This document shows positions 1 to 5,631 of a stretch of 8,628 nt of DNA, in pieces. The notes beneath the pieces are model-generated. The model did not search any database and was not told where the DNA came from. It saw only the letters and a program-made list of their open reading frames with translations. The stretch is taken from the NCBI GenBank assembly GCA_964633145.1, contig CAZWFE010000064.1, positions 1-8,628 on the forward strand. The letters run 5' to 3'. A program made the translations under genes and the position numbers. The DNA comes from CAJXSD01 sp964633145. Its GTDB lineage: Bacteria; Pseudomonadota; Alphaproteobacteria; Rhodobacterales; Rhodobacteraceae. Numbering within the stretch: the first letter of the stretch is position 1; every line of letters begins with the position of its first letter.

Positions 1-34
1 GCCGGTTCGTCAGAATCGGCTTGTTGTTATTTTG
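1..34 (+). terminator. Intrinsic terminator of an upstream transcript
   Basis: GCCGGTTC (1-8) pairs with GAATCGGC (13-20) around the loop GTCA. This is an 8-bp stem with one G-T wobble, followed at once by the T-rich stretch TTGTTGTTATTTT (21-33). That is the form of a rho-independent terminator. It would end transcription of whatever lies upstream (rplP in the usual order). The stem may extend beyond the window edge, and the T tract is interrupted by G and A, so the call is moderate. I see no convincing promoter between it and rpmC. Confidence 0.45.
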
Positions 35-114
35 CGTAAGCAACTCACATATCCACCGGATCACAGGGTGACCCAAAATAGGGGCCTGCTGGTGTTTGAA
101 GAAGGAAGATGGCT

Positions 115-315
115 ATGAAAGCCCAAGAATTGCGTGACAAAACGCCCGATCAGCTTCGTGAAGAGCTGGCATCCTTGAAGAAAGAATCGTTCAACCTGCG
201 TTTTCAGCAGGCGACTGGTCAGTTGGAAAACACGGCACGTATGCGCGCCGTAAAGCGTGACACTGCACGTGTTTTGACCATTTTGAACGAAAAAGCTGCA
301 GTAGCGGCAGAGTAA
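115..315 (+). CDS. rpmC: 50S ribosomal protein L29
   Basis: Encodes L29 (uL29), a small helical-hairpin protein of the large subunit that sits near the peptide exit tunnel and helps form the docking site for nascent-chain factors. The protein has the family pattern throughout: ELRDKTPDQLREEL, then LKKESFNLRFQQATGQLENTARM, then the basic helix RDTARVLTILNEK. An in-frame ATG lies six bases upstream at 109. I chose 115 because the AGGA at 103-106 is 8 bases from 115 but only 2 from 109, and because relatives begin M-x-A-x-E-L. This gives 66 aa, or 68 aa from 109. In most bacteria rpmC follows rplP and precedes rpsQ. Here rpsQ follows after 12 bases, and a terminator-like hairpin stands upstream. 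Confidence 0.95.
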   Translation: MKAQELRDKTPDQLREELASLKKESFNLRFQQATGQLENTARMRAVKRDTARVLTILNEKAAVAAE

Positions 316-327
316 GGAGCCTGAGAT

Positions 328-558
328 ATGCCTAAACGAATCCTACAAGGTGTTGTTACCTCTGACGCGAACGCACAAACTGTAACTGTTTCGGTTGAAC
401 GTCGTTTCAAGCACCCAGTTTTGCAGAAAACAATTCGTAAGTCGAAAAAGTATCGTGCTCATGATGAGCACAATACATTCAAAGTTGGAGACAGCGTTCG
501 CATCATCGAATGTGCGCCAAAATCCAAAACCAAGCGTTGGGAAGTTCTGACAGCGTAA
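328..558 (+). CDS. rpsQ: 30S ribosomal protein S17
   Basis: Encodes S17 (uS17), an OB-fold primary binder of the 5' domain of 16S rRNA, needed early in 30S assembly. The 76-aa protein has the normal bacterial length and family landmarks: GVVTSDANAQTVTVSVE near residues 8-24, HP at 29-30, KKYRAHDE at 40-47, then VGDSVRI and the C-terminal PKSKTKRW. The Shine-Dalgarno AAGGAG (314-319) overlaps the rpmC stop codon and lies 8 bases from the ATG, so the two genes are probably translationally coupled. rpsQ is normally the last gene of the S10 operon. Here an 83-base gap with hairpins follows before rplN, the longest gap in the first ribosomal block. Confidence 0.97.
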   Translation: MPKRILQGVVTSDANAQTVTVSVERRFKHPVLQKTIRKSKKYRAHDEHNTFKVGDSVRIIECAPKSKTKRWEVLTA

Positions 559-586
559 GCTGTTGGTTCCCAATTAAACGAAACCC

Positions 587-615
587 TGGGGGATATTCCC
601 CTGACAATGGTCAGG
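587..615 (+). promoter_or_regulatory. Overlapping hairpins in the rpsQ-rplN gap
   Basis: Two stems compete for bases 600-601. GGGGA (589-593) pairs with TCCCC (597-601) around TAT, and wobble pairs can extend it to 587-603. CCTGAC (600-605) pairs perfectly with GTCAGG (610-615) around AATG. No T tract follows either, so neither is a normal terminator. They lie 26 or more bases upstream of the rplN start, in the only long gap of the first ribosomal block. This is where the spc operon leader would sit. A role in mRNA processing or ribosomal-protein feedback is inference only. Confidence 0.4.
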
Positions 616-641
616 CAACCCCATAGGTCGGGAGACACAAC

Positions 642-1010
642 ATGATCCAGATGCAAACAAATCTGGATGTTGCTGACAACTCTGGCGCACGCCGAGTACA
701 GTGCATCAAAGTGTTGGGTGGTTCCAAGCGTAAATACGCATCCGTAGGCGACGTTATCGTCGTTTCGGTTAAGGAAGCCATTCCACGTGGCCGTGTGAAA
801 AAAGGTGACGTCCGCAAGGCCGTCGTCGTACGCACAGCAAAAGAAGTTCGTCGCGAAGATGGCACAGCCATCCGTTTCGATTCAAACGCAGCTGTTATTT
901 TGAACAACGCCGGTGAGCCAGTTGGCACACGTATTTTTGGCCCAGTTGTTCGCGAACTGCGTGCGAAAAACTTCATGAAAATCATTTCTTTGGCACCGGA
1001 GGTTCTGTAA
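642..1010 (+). CDS. rplN: 50S ribosomal protein L14
   Basis: Encodes L14 (uL14), a beta-barrel protein of the large subunit that contacts 16S rRNA in an intersubunit bridge and is the docking site of the silencing factor RsfS. The 122-aa product is full length and very conserved: MIQMQTNLDVADNSGARRVQCIKVLGG at the N terminus, KEAIPRGRVKKGDV and AVVVRT in the middle, and GTRIFGPVVRELR with FMKIISLAPEVL at the end. The ribosome binding site GGGAG (629-633) is 8 bases from the ATG. In the usual arrangement this is the first gene of the spc operon. Its stop codon shares one base with the rplX start (TAATG), so L14 and L24 synthesis is likely coupled. Confidence 0.98.
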   Translation: MIQMQTNLDVADNSGARRVQCIKVLGGSKRKYASVGDVIVVSVKEAIPRGRVKKGDVRKAVVVRTAKEVRREDGTAIRFDSNAAVILNNAGEPVGTRIFGPVVRELRAKNFMKIISLAPEVL

Positions 1011-1321
1011 TGGCTGCAAAACTTCGTAAAGGTGATGAAGTGGTCGTTTTGGCTGGTAAGGATAAAGGCAAAAAAGGCACTATCGCCTCTGTCGATCCAA
1101 AGTCAAACAAAGCGGTCGTTGATGGTGTGAACATGGCTGTTCGTCACCAGCGTCAAACACAAACCACCCAAGGTGGTCGTGTGCCAAAGGCGATGCCCAT
1201 CGATCTGTCGAACTTGGCATTGTTGGATAAAAACGGCAAAGCAACCCGTGTTGGCTTCAAAGTAGAAGACGGCAAAAAGGTTCGCGTTGCAAAAACGACA
1301 GGGGATGTCATCGATGCTTGA
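1010..1321 (+). CDS. rplX: 50S ribosomal protein L24
   Basis: Encodes L24 (uL24), an assembly-initiator protein that binds the 5' region of 23S rRNA and lies near the exit tunnel. The 103-aa product carries an N-terminal KOW motif at about residues 5-33 (KGDEVVVLAGKDKGKKGTI), followed by VDGVNMAVRHQR and a basic C-terminal part. The ATG at 1010 overlaps the last base of the rplN stop. The Shine-Dalgarno GGAGG (998-1002) lies inside rplN, 7 bases before the start. The 3' end overlaps the start of rplE by 8 bases. In E. coli the S8 repressor site that controls the spc operon lies at this rplX-rplE junction. I could not recognise an S8-type RNA fold here. Confidence 0.97.
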   Translation: MAAKLRKGDEVVVLAGKDKGKKGTIASVDPKSNKAVVDGVNMAVRHQRQTQTTQGGRVPKAMPIDLSNLALLDKNGKATRVGFKVEDGKKVRVAKTTGDVIDA

Positions 1322-1877
1322 TAATGCAAACTACACCCCACGTTTGAAAGCCGCGTTCAAAGACAGTATCCGTGCTGCTTTGAAAGAAGAGTTCGGTTAT
1401 ACAAACGACATGCAAATCCCACGTTTGGACAAAATCGTTCTGAACATCGGTTGCGGTGCAGAAGCTGTAAAAGACAGCAAGAAAGCAAAATCCGCACAAG
1501 AGGATCTGTCGACAATCGCAGGTCAGCACGCTGTTGTGACCAAGGCAAAGAAATCGATCGCGGGTTTCCGTGTTCGTGAAGAAATGCCATTGGGTGCGAA
1601 AGTAACGCTGCGCGGCGATCGTATGTACGAATTCCTAGATCGTTTGATCACGGTTGCTATGCCACGTATCCGCGACTTCCGCGGTGTATCTGGTAAATCA
1701 TTTGACGGTCGTGGCAACTATGCCATGGGTATCAAAGAGCACATCGTATTCCCAGAAATCGATTTCGATAAAATCGACGAAGCCTGGGGCTTGGATATCG
1801 TAATCGCCACAACCGCGAAAACCGACGCGGAAGCAAAAGCGCTGTTGAAGCTATTCAACATGCCTTTCAACAGCTGA
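1314..1877 (+). CDS. rplE: 50S ribosomal protein L5
   Basis: Encodes L5 (uL5), which binds 5S rRNA and builds the central protuberance of the large subunit, where it touches P-site tRNA and S13. The 187-aa product is a clear L5: LKAAFKDSIRAALKEEFGYTNDMQIPRLDKIVLNIG at the start, AKKSIAGFRVREEMPLGAKVTLRGDRMYEFLDRL in the middle, RDFRGVSGKSFDGRGNYAMGIKEHIVFPEID near the end. Start codons are also in frame at 1287 and 1305. I chose ATG 1314 (MLDNANYTPRL), because the AGGGG at 1300-1304 is 9 bases upstream and relatives start there. It overlaps the end of rplX by 8 bases, so translation is probably coupled. rpsN follows after 20 bases. Confidence 0.97.
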   Translation: MLDNANYTPRLKAAFKDSIRAALKEEFGYTNDMQIPRLDKIVLNIGCGAEAVKDSKKAKSAQEDLSTIAGQHAVVTKAKKSIAGFRVREEMPLGAKVTLRGDRMYEFLDRLITVAMPRIRDFRGVSGKSFDGRGNYAMGIKEHIVFPEIDFDKIDEAWGLDIVIATTAKTDAEAKALLKLFNMPFNS

Positions 1878-1897
1878 TCCGCGGGAAGGAATAAGAC

Positions 1898-2203
1898 ATG
1901 GCTAAAAAAGCAATGATCGAACGCGAAAAGAAGCGCGCACGTTTGGTGGAAAAATACGCCGCAAAACGCGCAGAGCTTAAAGAGATCGCGAATGATGAGA
2001 GCCGCCCAATGGAAGAGCGTTTCAAAGCGCGTCTTAAATTGGCAAAATTGCCGCGCAACTCTGCGGCGAACCGTATGCACAACCGTTGTCAGCTGACAGG
2101 TCGTCCGCACGCTTACTACCGTAAGCTAAAGATTTCTCGTATCGCGCTACGCGAACTTGGATCTGCGGGCCAGTTGCCTGGCGTTGTCAAGTCAAGCTGG
2201 TAA
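1898..2203 (+). CDS. rpsN: 30S ribosomal protein S14, zinc-free type
   Basis: Encodes S14 (uS14), a protein of the head of the small subunit that helps place S3 and S10 late in assembly. The product is 101 aa, the length of the long E. coli-like form. The C-terminal block NRCQLTGRPHAYYRKLKISRIALRELGSAGQLPGVVKSSW is canonical. It keeps only one of the four cysteines of the short zinc-binding form, so this S14 should not need zinc. The N-terminal two thirds are helical and highly basic (AKKAMIEREKKRARLVEKYAAKRAEL). The ribosome binding site AAGGA (1886-1890) lies 7 bases from the ATG. The stop codon leads into GGGAGAG, the binding site of rpsH. Confidence 0.98.
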   Translation: MAKKAMIEREKKRARLVEKYAAKRAELKEIANDESRPMEERFKARLKLAKLPRNSAANRMHNRCQLTGRPHAYYRKLKISRIALRELGSAGQLPGVVKSSW

Positions 2204-2215
2204 GGGAGAGAAGTT

Positions 2216-2608
2216 ATGAACGATCCTATCGGCGATATGCTGACACGCATCCGCAACGCTCAAATGCGTGGTAAATCAACTGTTGCAACACCTGCATCAA
2301 AGTTGCGCGCATGGGTTTTGGATGTTCTTCAGGACGAAGGTTACATCCGCGGCTATGACAAGCAAACTGGTGGCAATGGTCACCCAGAAATCGTAATCAG
2401 CCTGAAGTACTTTGATGGTGAGCCTGTGATCCGCGAACTAAAGCGCGTTTCAAAGCCTGGCCGTCGTGTTTACCTTGGTGTGAAAGAAATCCCATCTGTC
2501 CGTCAGGGCCTTGGCGTTTCTATCGTATCTACACCAAAAGGCGTCATGTCGGATGCAAACGCTCGTGCCAACAATGTTGGTGGCGAAGTGCTTTGCACCG
2601 TATTCTAA
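2216..2608 (+). CDS. rpsH: 30S ribosomal protein S8
   Basis: Encodes S8 (uS8), a primary binder of the central domain of 16S rRNA. In E. coli it is also the translational repressor of the spc operon, acting on the rplX-rplE part of the mRNA. The 130-aa product is of normal length. It starts MNDPIGDMLTRIRNAQMRGK, as nearly all S8 proteins do, and ends with the RNA-binding signature STPKGVMSDANARANNVGGEVLCTVF. It starts 12 bases after rpsN behind GGGAGAG (2204-2210). Feedback control by S8 may exist here, but no mimic of the 16S helix-21 site was identified by eye. Confidence 0.98.
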   Translation: MNDPIGDMLTRIRNAQMRGKSTVATPASKLRAWVLDVLQDEGYIRGYDKQTGGNGHPEIVISLKYFDGEPVIRELKRVSKPGRRVYLGVKEIPSVRQGLGVSIVSTPKGVMSDANARANNVGGEVLCTVF

Positions 2609-2620
2609 GGAGGACTGGAA

Positions 2621-3154
2621 ATGTCTCGCATTGGTAAAAAACCGGTCGAGCTGCCCTCAGGTGTTAGCGCATCTGTGTCCGGTCAGACCATCGAAATCAA
2701 AGGCCCAAAGGGAACACGCAGCTATACAGCGACTGACGATGTGACAATCACATTGGAAGACAATGTTGTGACTGTGACACCTCGTGGTAAGTCCAAGCGC
2801 GCGCGTCAGCAGTGGGGCATGAGCCGCACAATGGTGGCAAACTGCGTCAAAGGCGTTACTGACGGCTTCAAAAAAGAGCTTGAGATCAACGGCGTTGGTT
2901 ATCGTGCTCAGTTGCAGGGCAACGTATTGAAGTTGAACCTGGGACTGTCACATGACGTGAATTTTGATATCCCATCAGACGTGACTGTGCAGTCTCCTAA
3001 GCAGACTGAGATCACGATTGAAGGTATCGACTCACAACGTGTTGGCCAAGTTGCGGCGAATATTCGTGAATGGCGTAAGCCTGAGCCATACAAAGGCAAA
3101 GGTATTATGTACAAAGGCGAGTATATCTTCCGCAAAGAAGGCAAGAAGAAGTAA
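2621..3154 (+). CDS. rplF: 50S ribosomal protein L6
   Basis: Encodes L6 (uL6), a two-domain protein near the sarcin-ricin loop and the factor-binding site, important for late 50S assembly. The 177-aa product begins MSRIGKKPVELPSGV. It has GWG-type internal symmetry of two similar alpha-beta domains (about residues 1-80 and 81-177). It carries ELEINGVGYRAQLQGNVLKLNLGLSH at the domain boundary and the diagnostic C-terminal block RKPEPYKGKGIMYKGEY. The tail is lysine rich (RKEGKKK). AGGAGG (2608-2613) overlaps the end of rpsH, 7 bases from the ATG, and is the strongest ribosome binding site of the block. The stop codon runs into AAGGA for rplR. Confidence 0.98.
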   Translation: MSRIGKKPVELPSGVSASVSGQTIEIKGPKGTRSYTATDDVTITLEDNVVTVTPRGKSKRARQQWGMSRTMVANCVKGVTDGFKKELEINGVGYRAQLQGNVLKLNLGLSHDVNFDIPSDVTVQSPKQTEITIEGIDSQRVGQVAANIREWRKPEPYKGKGIMYKGEYIFRKEGKKK

Positions 3155-3165
3155 GGACGTTAGAG

Positions 3166-3525
3166 ATGGCAAACAGCAAAAGACAACTGTTCTTGAAGCG
3201 CCGCTTGCGCGTTCGGAACAAACTTCGTGCGGTAAATGCTGGTCGGGTTCGCCTGTCAGTTCACCGCAGCAACAAAAACATCAGCTGTCAGTTGATCGAC
3301 GACGTAAAGGGTATCACCATTGCGTCAGCCTCAAGCTTGGAAAAAGCTTTGGGTGTTGTTGGAAAAAACAACGTCGAAGCCTCTGCGAAAGTTGGCGCAG
3401 CCTTGGCCGAACGTGCCAAAGCGGCCGGCATCGAAGAGTGCTATTTCGATCGCGGCGGTTTCCTCTTTCACGGTGGTGTCAAGGCTTTGGCCGACGCTGC
3501 GCGTGAAGGTGGACTGAAGTTCTAA
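3166..3525 (+). CDS. rplR: 50S ribosomal protein L18
   Basis: Encodes L18 (uL18), which with L5 binds 5S rRNA and carries it into the central protuberance. The 119-aa product matches the family along its length: a basic N-terminal arm (KRQLFLKRRLRVRNKLR), RLSVHRSNKNISCQLIDDVKGITIASAS, then KVGAALAERAKAAGIEECYFDRGGFLFHGGVKALADAAREGGLKF, the typical C terminus. It starts 11 bases after rplF, with AAGGA (3153-3157) 8 bases before the ATG. Its stop codon TAA is the first part of the AAGGAG used by rpsE. Confidence 0.98.
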   Translation: MANSKRQLFLKRRLRVRNKLRAVNAGRVRLSVHRSNKNISCQLIDDVKGITIASASSLEKALGVVGKNNVEASAKVGAALAERAKAAGIEECYFDRGGFLFHGGVKALADAAREGGLKF

Positions 3526-3537
3526 GGAGACGAAATA

Positions 3538-4092
3538 ATGGCAAGAGAACCAAAACAACGCCGCGAAGATGCGGCCCCCGAGTTCGCCGATCGTCTCGTT
3601 GCGATCAACCGTGTATCAAAGACCGTAAAAGGTGGTAAGCGTTTTGGCTTTGCTGCTTTGGTGGTAGTTGGTGACCAAAAGGGCCGCGTCGGCTTTGGTA
3701 AAGGTAAAGCCAAAGAAGTACCTGAGGCGATCCGCAAGGCCACTGAGCAAGCCAAGCGTAACCTAATTCGTGTTCCACTACGCGAAGGCCGCACTTTGCA
3801 CCATGACACCCAAGGTCGTCACGGCGCTGGTAAGGTTGTGATGCGCACTGCACCTACAGGTACAGGTATCATCGCAGGTGGTCCGATGCGTGCTGTATTC
3901 GAAATGCTAGGCGTACAAGACGTTGTTGCGAAATCAATTGGGTCACAAAACCCATACAACATGATCCGCGCAACTTTGGACGGTCTGCAAAGCGAAATGA
4001 GCCCACGCATGGTCGCACAGCGTCGCGGTAAAAAAGTTGCGGATATTCTGCGCAAGGAAGAAGCACCTTCCGCAGAAACTGCAGAAGCGTAA
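3538..4092 (+). CDS. rpsE: 30S ribosomal protein S5
   Basis: Encodes S5 (uS5), which with S3 and S4 lines the mRNA entry channel and affects decoding accuracy. The 184-aa product has the N-terminal double-stranded-RNA-binding fold at about residues 16-82, including KGGKRFGFAALVVVGDQKGRVGFGKGKAKEVPEAI. The C-terminal alpha-beta domain shows TGIIAGGPMRAVFEMLGVQDVVAKSIGSQNPYNMIRATLDGL. In E. coli, spectinomycin resistance mutations map to the loop at about residues 19-30, here LVAINRVSKTVKG, which looks like the usual alphaproteobacterial version. The acidic tail (KEEAPSAETAEA) is slightly longer than in E. coli. AAGGAG (3524-3529) is 8 bases from the ATG and overlaps the rplR stop. Confidence 0.98.
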   Translation: MAREPKQRREDAAPEFADRLVAINRVSKTVKGGKRFGFAALVVVGDQKGRVGFGKGKAKEVPEAIRKATEQAKRNLIRVPLREGRTLHHDTQGRHGAGKVVMRTAPTGTGIIAGGPMRAVFEMLGVQDVVAKSIGSQNPYNMIRATLDGLQSEMSPRMVAQRRGKKVADILRKEEAPSAETAEA

Positions 4093-4105
4093 GGAGATCT
4101 GAATC

Positions 4106-4294
4106 ATGGCAAAAACGATTGTCGTAAAACAAGTCGGATCACCAATCCGCCGTCCTGCTGTTCAACGCAAGACTTTGATTGGCCTTGGCTTAAACAAGAT
4201 GAACAAGACACGCGAACTTGAGGATACACCATCCGTTCGTGGTATGGTCGCCAAGATCCCGCATCTGGTCGAAATCATCGAAGAGCGCGGTTAA
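4106..4294 (+). CDS. rpmD: 50S ribosomal protein L30
   Basis: Encodes L30 (uL30), a small ferredoxin-like-fold protein of the large subunit that is absent from some bacteria. The 62-aa product has the family core: TIVVKQVGSPIRRPAVQRKTLIGLGLNKMNKTRELEDTPSVRGMVAKIPHLVEI. The ribosome binding site AAGGAG (4091-4096) overlaps the rpsE stop, 9 bases from the ATG. In most bacteria rplO follows directly. Here a strong terminator begins 19 bases after the stop codon and 1.46 kb separates rpmD from rplO. Confidence 0.98.
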   Translation: MAKTIVVKQVGSPIRRPAVQRKTLIGLGLNKMNKTRELEDTPSVRGMVAKIPHLVEIIEERG

Positions 4295-4313
4295 TCCGAT
4301 CTTGATAAATTCA

Positions 4314-4348
4314 AAAATGCCCCGCCGATTTGCGGGGCATTTTCATTT
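4314..4348 (+). terminator. Intrinsic terminator after rpmD
   Basis: A GC-rich stem with core ATGCCCCGC (4317-4325) pairs with GCGGGGCAT (4332-4340) around CGATTT. Three A-T pairs extend it to 12 bp (4314-4343). The 3' arm runs into TTTTCATTT. It is a textbook rho-independent terminator and should end, or strongly reduce, transcription of the rpmC/rplN-rpmD block before the glycosyltransferase gene. The A-rich 5' side means it could also work for transcripts on the opposite strand. Confidence 0.88.
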
Positions 4349-4363
4349 CTAGGTAAAATAGTA

Positions 4364-4385
4364 TATTATTCTTACTTAAAGTAAG
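4364..4385 (+). promoter_or_regulatory. Possible -10 box with 15-base palindrome
   Basis: CTTACTT (4371-4377) and AAGTAAG (4379-4385) form a perfect inverted repeat around a single central A. TATTAT (4364-4369), a 5 of 6 match to the sigma-70 -10 box, lies directly upstream, so the palindrome would cover the transcription start. The best -35 partner (TTTTCA, 4340-4345, 18-base spacer) lies in the terminator tail and is only a partial match. The symmetry fits a dimeric repressor site, but no regulator is encoded nearby. Confidence 0.3.
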
Positions 4386-4435
4386 GGTTCACGTACATTT
4401 TAGTAGCTGCAACTAGACCAATAGAGGGAATTTAC

Positions 4436-4465
4436 ATGATGTTCCCAGAGTTGATTATATTGTAG
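4436..4465 (+). CDS. Mini-ORF in the glycosyltransferase leader
   Basis: A nine-codon reading frame (MMFPELIIL, stop TAG) begins with two ATG codons. It has a good ribosome binding site, AGAGGGA (4423-4429), 6 bases before the first ATG. That site is better than the one in front of the glycosyltransferase gene 56 bases downstream. It could be a leader peptide or upstream ORF that tunes the downstream gene, or the remains of a broken gene. The peptide has no run of one amino acid as seen in biosynthetic attenuators, and no strong terminator follows. Expression is uncertain. Confidence 0.25.
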   Translation: MMFPELIIL

Positions 4466-4484
4466 AAGGGTGTCCAAGATTCGA

Positions 4485-4514
4485 TTGCGTTCTATTGTAA
4501 CTGTGTTATGTAAT
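4485..4514 (+). promoter_or_regulatory. Candidate promoter next to the glycosyltransferase start
   Basis: TTGCGT (4485-4490) and TGTAAT (4509-4514) are separated by 18 bases. The second box matches the -10 consensus at 5 of 6 positions, the first matches the -35 consensus at only 3. The predicted start point, around 4521, would fall at the start codons (4522-4530), giving an almost leaderless mRNA. This is a weaker alternative to the promoter near 4364. Which one is used cannot be told from sequence. Confidence 0.25.
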
Positions 4515-4521
4515 CTGAGAG

Positions 4522-5607
4522 ATGATGATGGATTTTTATTTGCCCGTATTGGTTGTTGTATTAATGGCCGGCTTGATTGTATTGACCAAGCCACTGCATA
4601 TTCATGTCACCGCCAAGGGTCATAACGGTACGGCGCGACAGTCCTCACATCAATTACCGACACCTCGGATCGGCGGAATTTGCCTGATTTCTGGCTATAT
4701 TGCGGGTCTATTCGTGCTGCCGCCGGCCGCATTCGAAATTGCTGTCGTGCTTGGTATATCTGCAATCCCCGTCTTTCTTGGCGGCTTGGGCGAAGATACG
4801 GGTTTCGATATCAGTCCTAAAAAACGGCTGTTGTTATCGTTTGTATCCGCCGGCATTGCGATTGCGTTATCCGGTGTTTGGATTACCGATACTGGACTGC
4901 CTGCGTTGTCATTTTTGACGTTTACCCCAGTAGCTGCGATTGCCTTTACAATTATCTTGACGGGTGGCATTTCGCATGCGGTCAATCTGATTGATGGATT
5001 AAATGGCCTTGCAATGGGGGTGTCGATGATGATCGCCTTGGGCCTTGCCGGATTGGCGTTTTCTGTGGATGATCAGGCGGTCGGTGGTATTGCACTGTTG
5101 GTGACCGCCATAATTGCTGGTTTGCTGGTCTTTAATTACCCGTGGGGGAAAATTTTCTTAGGGGACGCTGGCGCATATTCGATCGGTCATGTGTTGACCT
5201 GGATTGGGATTATATTGATCGCCAGAAATCCCGAAGTTGCGCCCTTTGCGGTACTGTTGATGTTTTTTTGGCCTATCATGGATATGTTGTTTGCCATTGC
5301 TCGGCGTGTTTTGGCGGGGCGTCCCGTTGATCGTCCTGACCGTTTGCATTTCCATCAACTGACCATGCGTGCAATTGAATTGGTGCTGTTTGGGCGTAAA
5401 CGCCGTGCAATCTCAAACCCACTGGCCACCTTGGTTGTTGTGCCACTGGCTTCTGTTCCGATTTTTGCTGCACAGGGGTTGTTGTACGACAATTCGTTGT
5501 CAGCGATGGTCTTTGGCGCGTTTTGTCTTGGCTATGTCGTGTGCTATGTCTGTGCGTTAATGTGCGCACGGCGGTTTGCGCGGGTCGGACACCGCCGCCG
5601 CGCGTAA
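4522..5607 (+). CDS. WecA/WbpL-like polyprenyl-P sugar-1-P transferase
   Basis: A multi-pass inner-membrane enzyme of the MraY/WecA/WbpL family (glycosyltransferase family 4). Family members move a HexNAc-1-phosphate from a UDP-sugar to undecaprenyl phosphate, the first step of O-antigen, capsule, exopolysaccharide or peptidoglycan lipid intermediates. Signatures in order: HQLPTPRIGG (43-52), GLGEDTGFDISPKKRLL (88-104), NLIDGLNGLA (155-164), FLGDAGAYSIGHVL (212-225) and the C-terminal DRLHFHQL (273-280). About ten hydrophobic helices fill the 361 aa, and the end is basic (RHRR-like). The HQLPTPR form differs from MraY, which has a KxGTPTMGG pattern, so this is more likely an initiator of surface glycan than MraY. 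The metal-site DD pair is ED (91-92), as in a known subgroup. Start: three ATGs at 4522, 4525 and 4528; weak GAGAG at 4517-4521. The exact sugar is unknown. It lies alone between rpmD and rplO. Confidence 0.85.
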   Translation: MMMDFYLPVLVVVLMAGLIVLTKPLHIHVTAKGHNGTARQSSHQLPTPRIGGICLISGYIAGLFVLPPAAFEIAVVLGISAIPVFLGGLGEDTGFDISPKKRLLLSFVSAGIAIALSGVWITDTGLPALSFLTFTPVAAIAFTIILTGGISHAVNLIDGLNGLAMGVSMMIALGLAGLAFSVDDQAVGGIALLVTAIIAGLLVFNYPWGKIFLGDAGAYSIGHVLTWIGIILIARNPEVAPFAVLLMFFWPIMDMLFAIARRVLAGRPVDRPDRLHFHQLTMRAIELVLFGRKRRAISNPLATLVVVPLASVPIFAAQGLLYDNSLSAMVFGAFCLGYVVCYVCALMCARRFARVGHRRRA

Positions 5608-5631
5608 TCACCTTTTTCGTCACTGTTTGTG

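Noticed and set aside
2..118. Open reading frame 2 through the first 118 bases, possible C terminus of an upstream gene overlapping rpmC
   Set aside because: The 38-residue translation resembles no ribosomal protein tail I know, including L16, and the hairpin with T-rich tail at 1-34 suggests non-coding sequence. It cannot be settled without the upstream sequence.
611..985. 124-codon minus-strand frame opposite rplN
   Set aside because: It is the antisense shadow of a highly conserved gene, with no ribosome binding site or recognisable product. The same holds for the minus frames at 1718-2110, 5276-5623 and 8061-8372.
1287..1313. Longer L5 starting at 1287 or 1305
   Set aside because: The added residues (MQKRQGMSS) are not part of L5, and the AGGGG site is properly spaced only for ATG 1314.
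1010..1400. E. coli-type S8 repressor site at the rplX-rplE junction
   Set aside because: I looked for a helix-21-like fold but could not find a clear one by eye. A structure-aware search would be needed.
3018..3506. 162-codon + strand frame across the rplF-rplR junction
   Set aside because: It is an alternate frame of two certain ribosomal genes, has no ribosome binding site and gives a low-complexity, cysteine- and arginine-rich product.
4522..5607. Transferase as a second MraY
   Set aside because: It has HQLPTPRIGG and DRLHFHQL, the WecA/WbpL-type signatures, rather than MraY's KxGTPTMGG block, and it is not near cell-wall genes.
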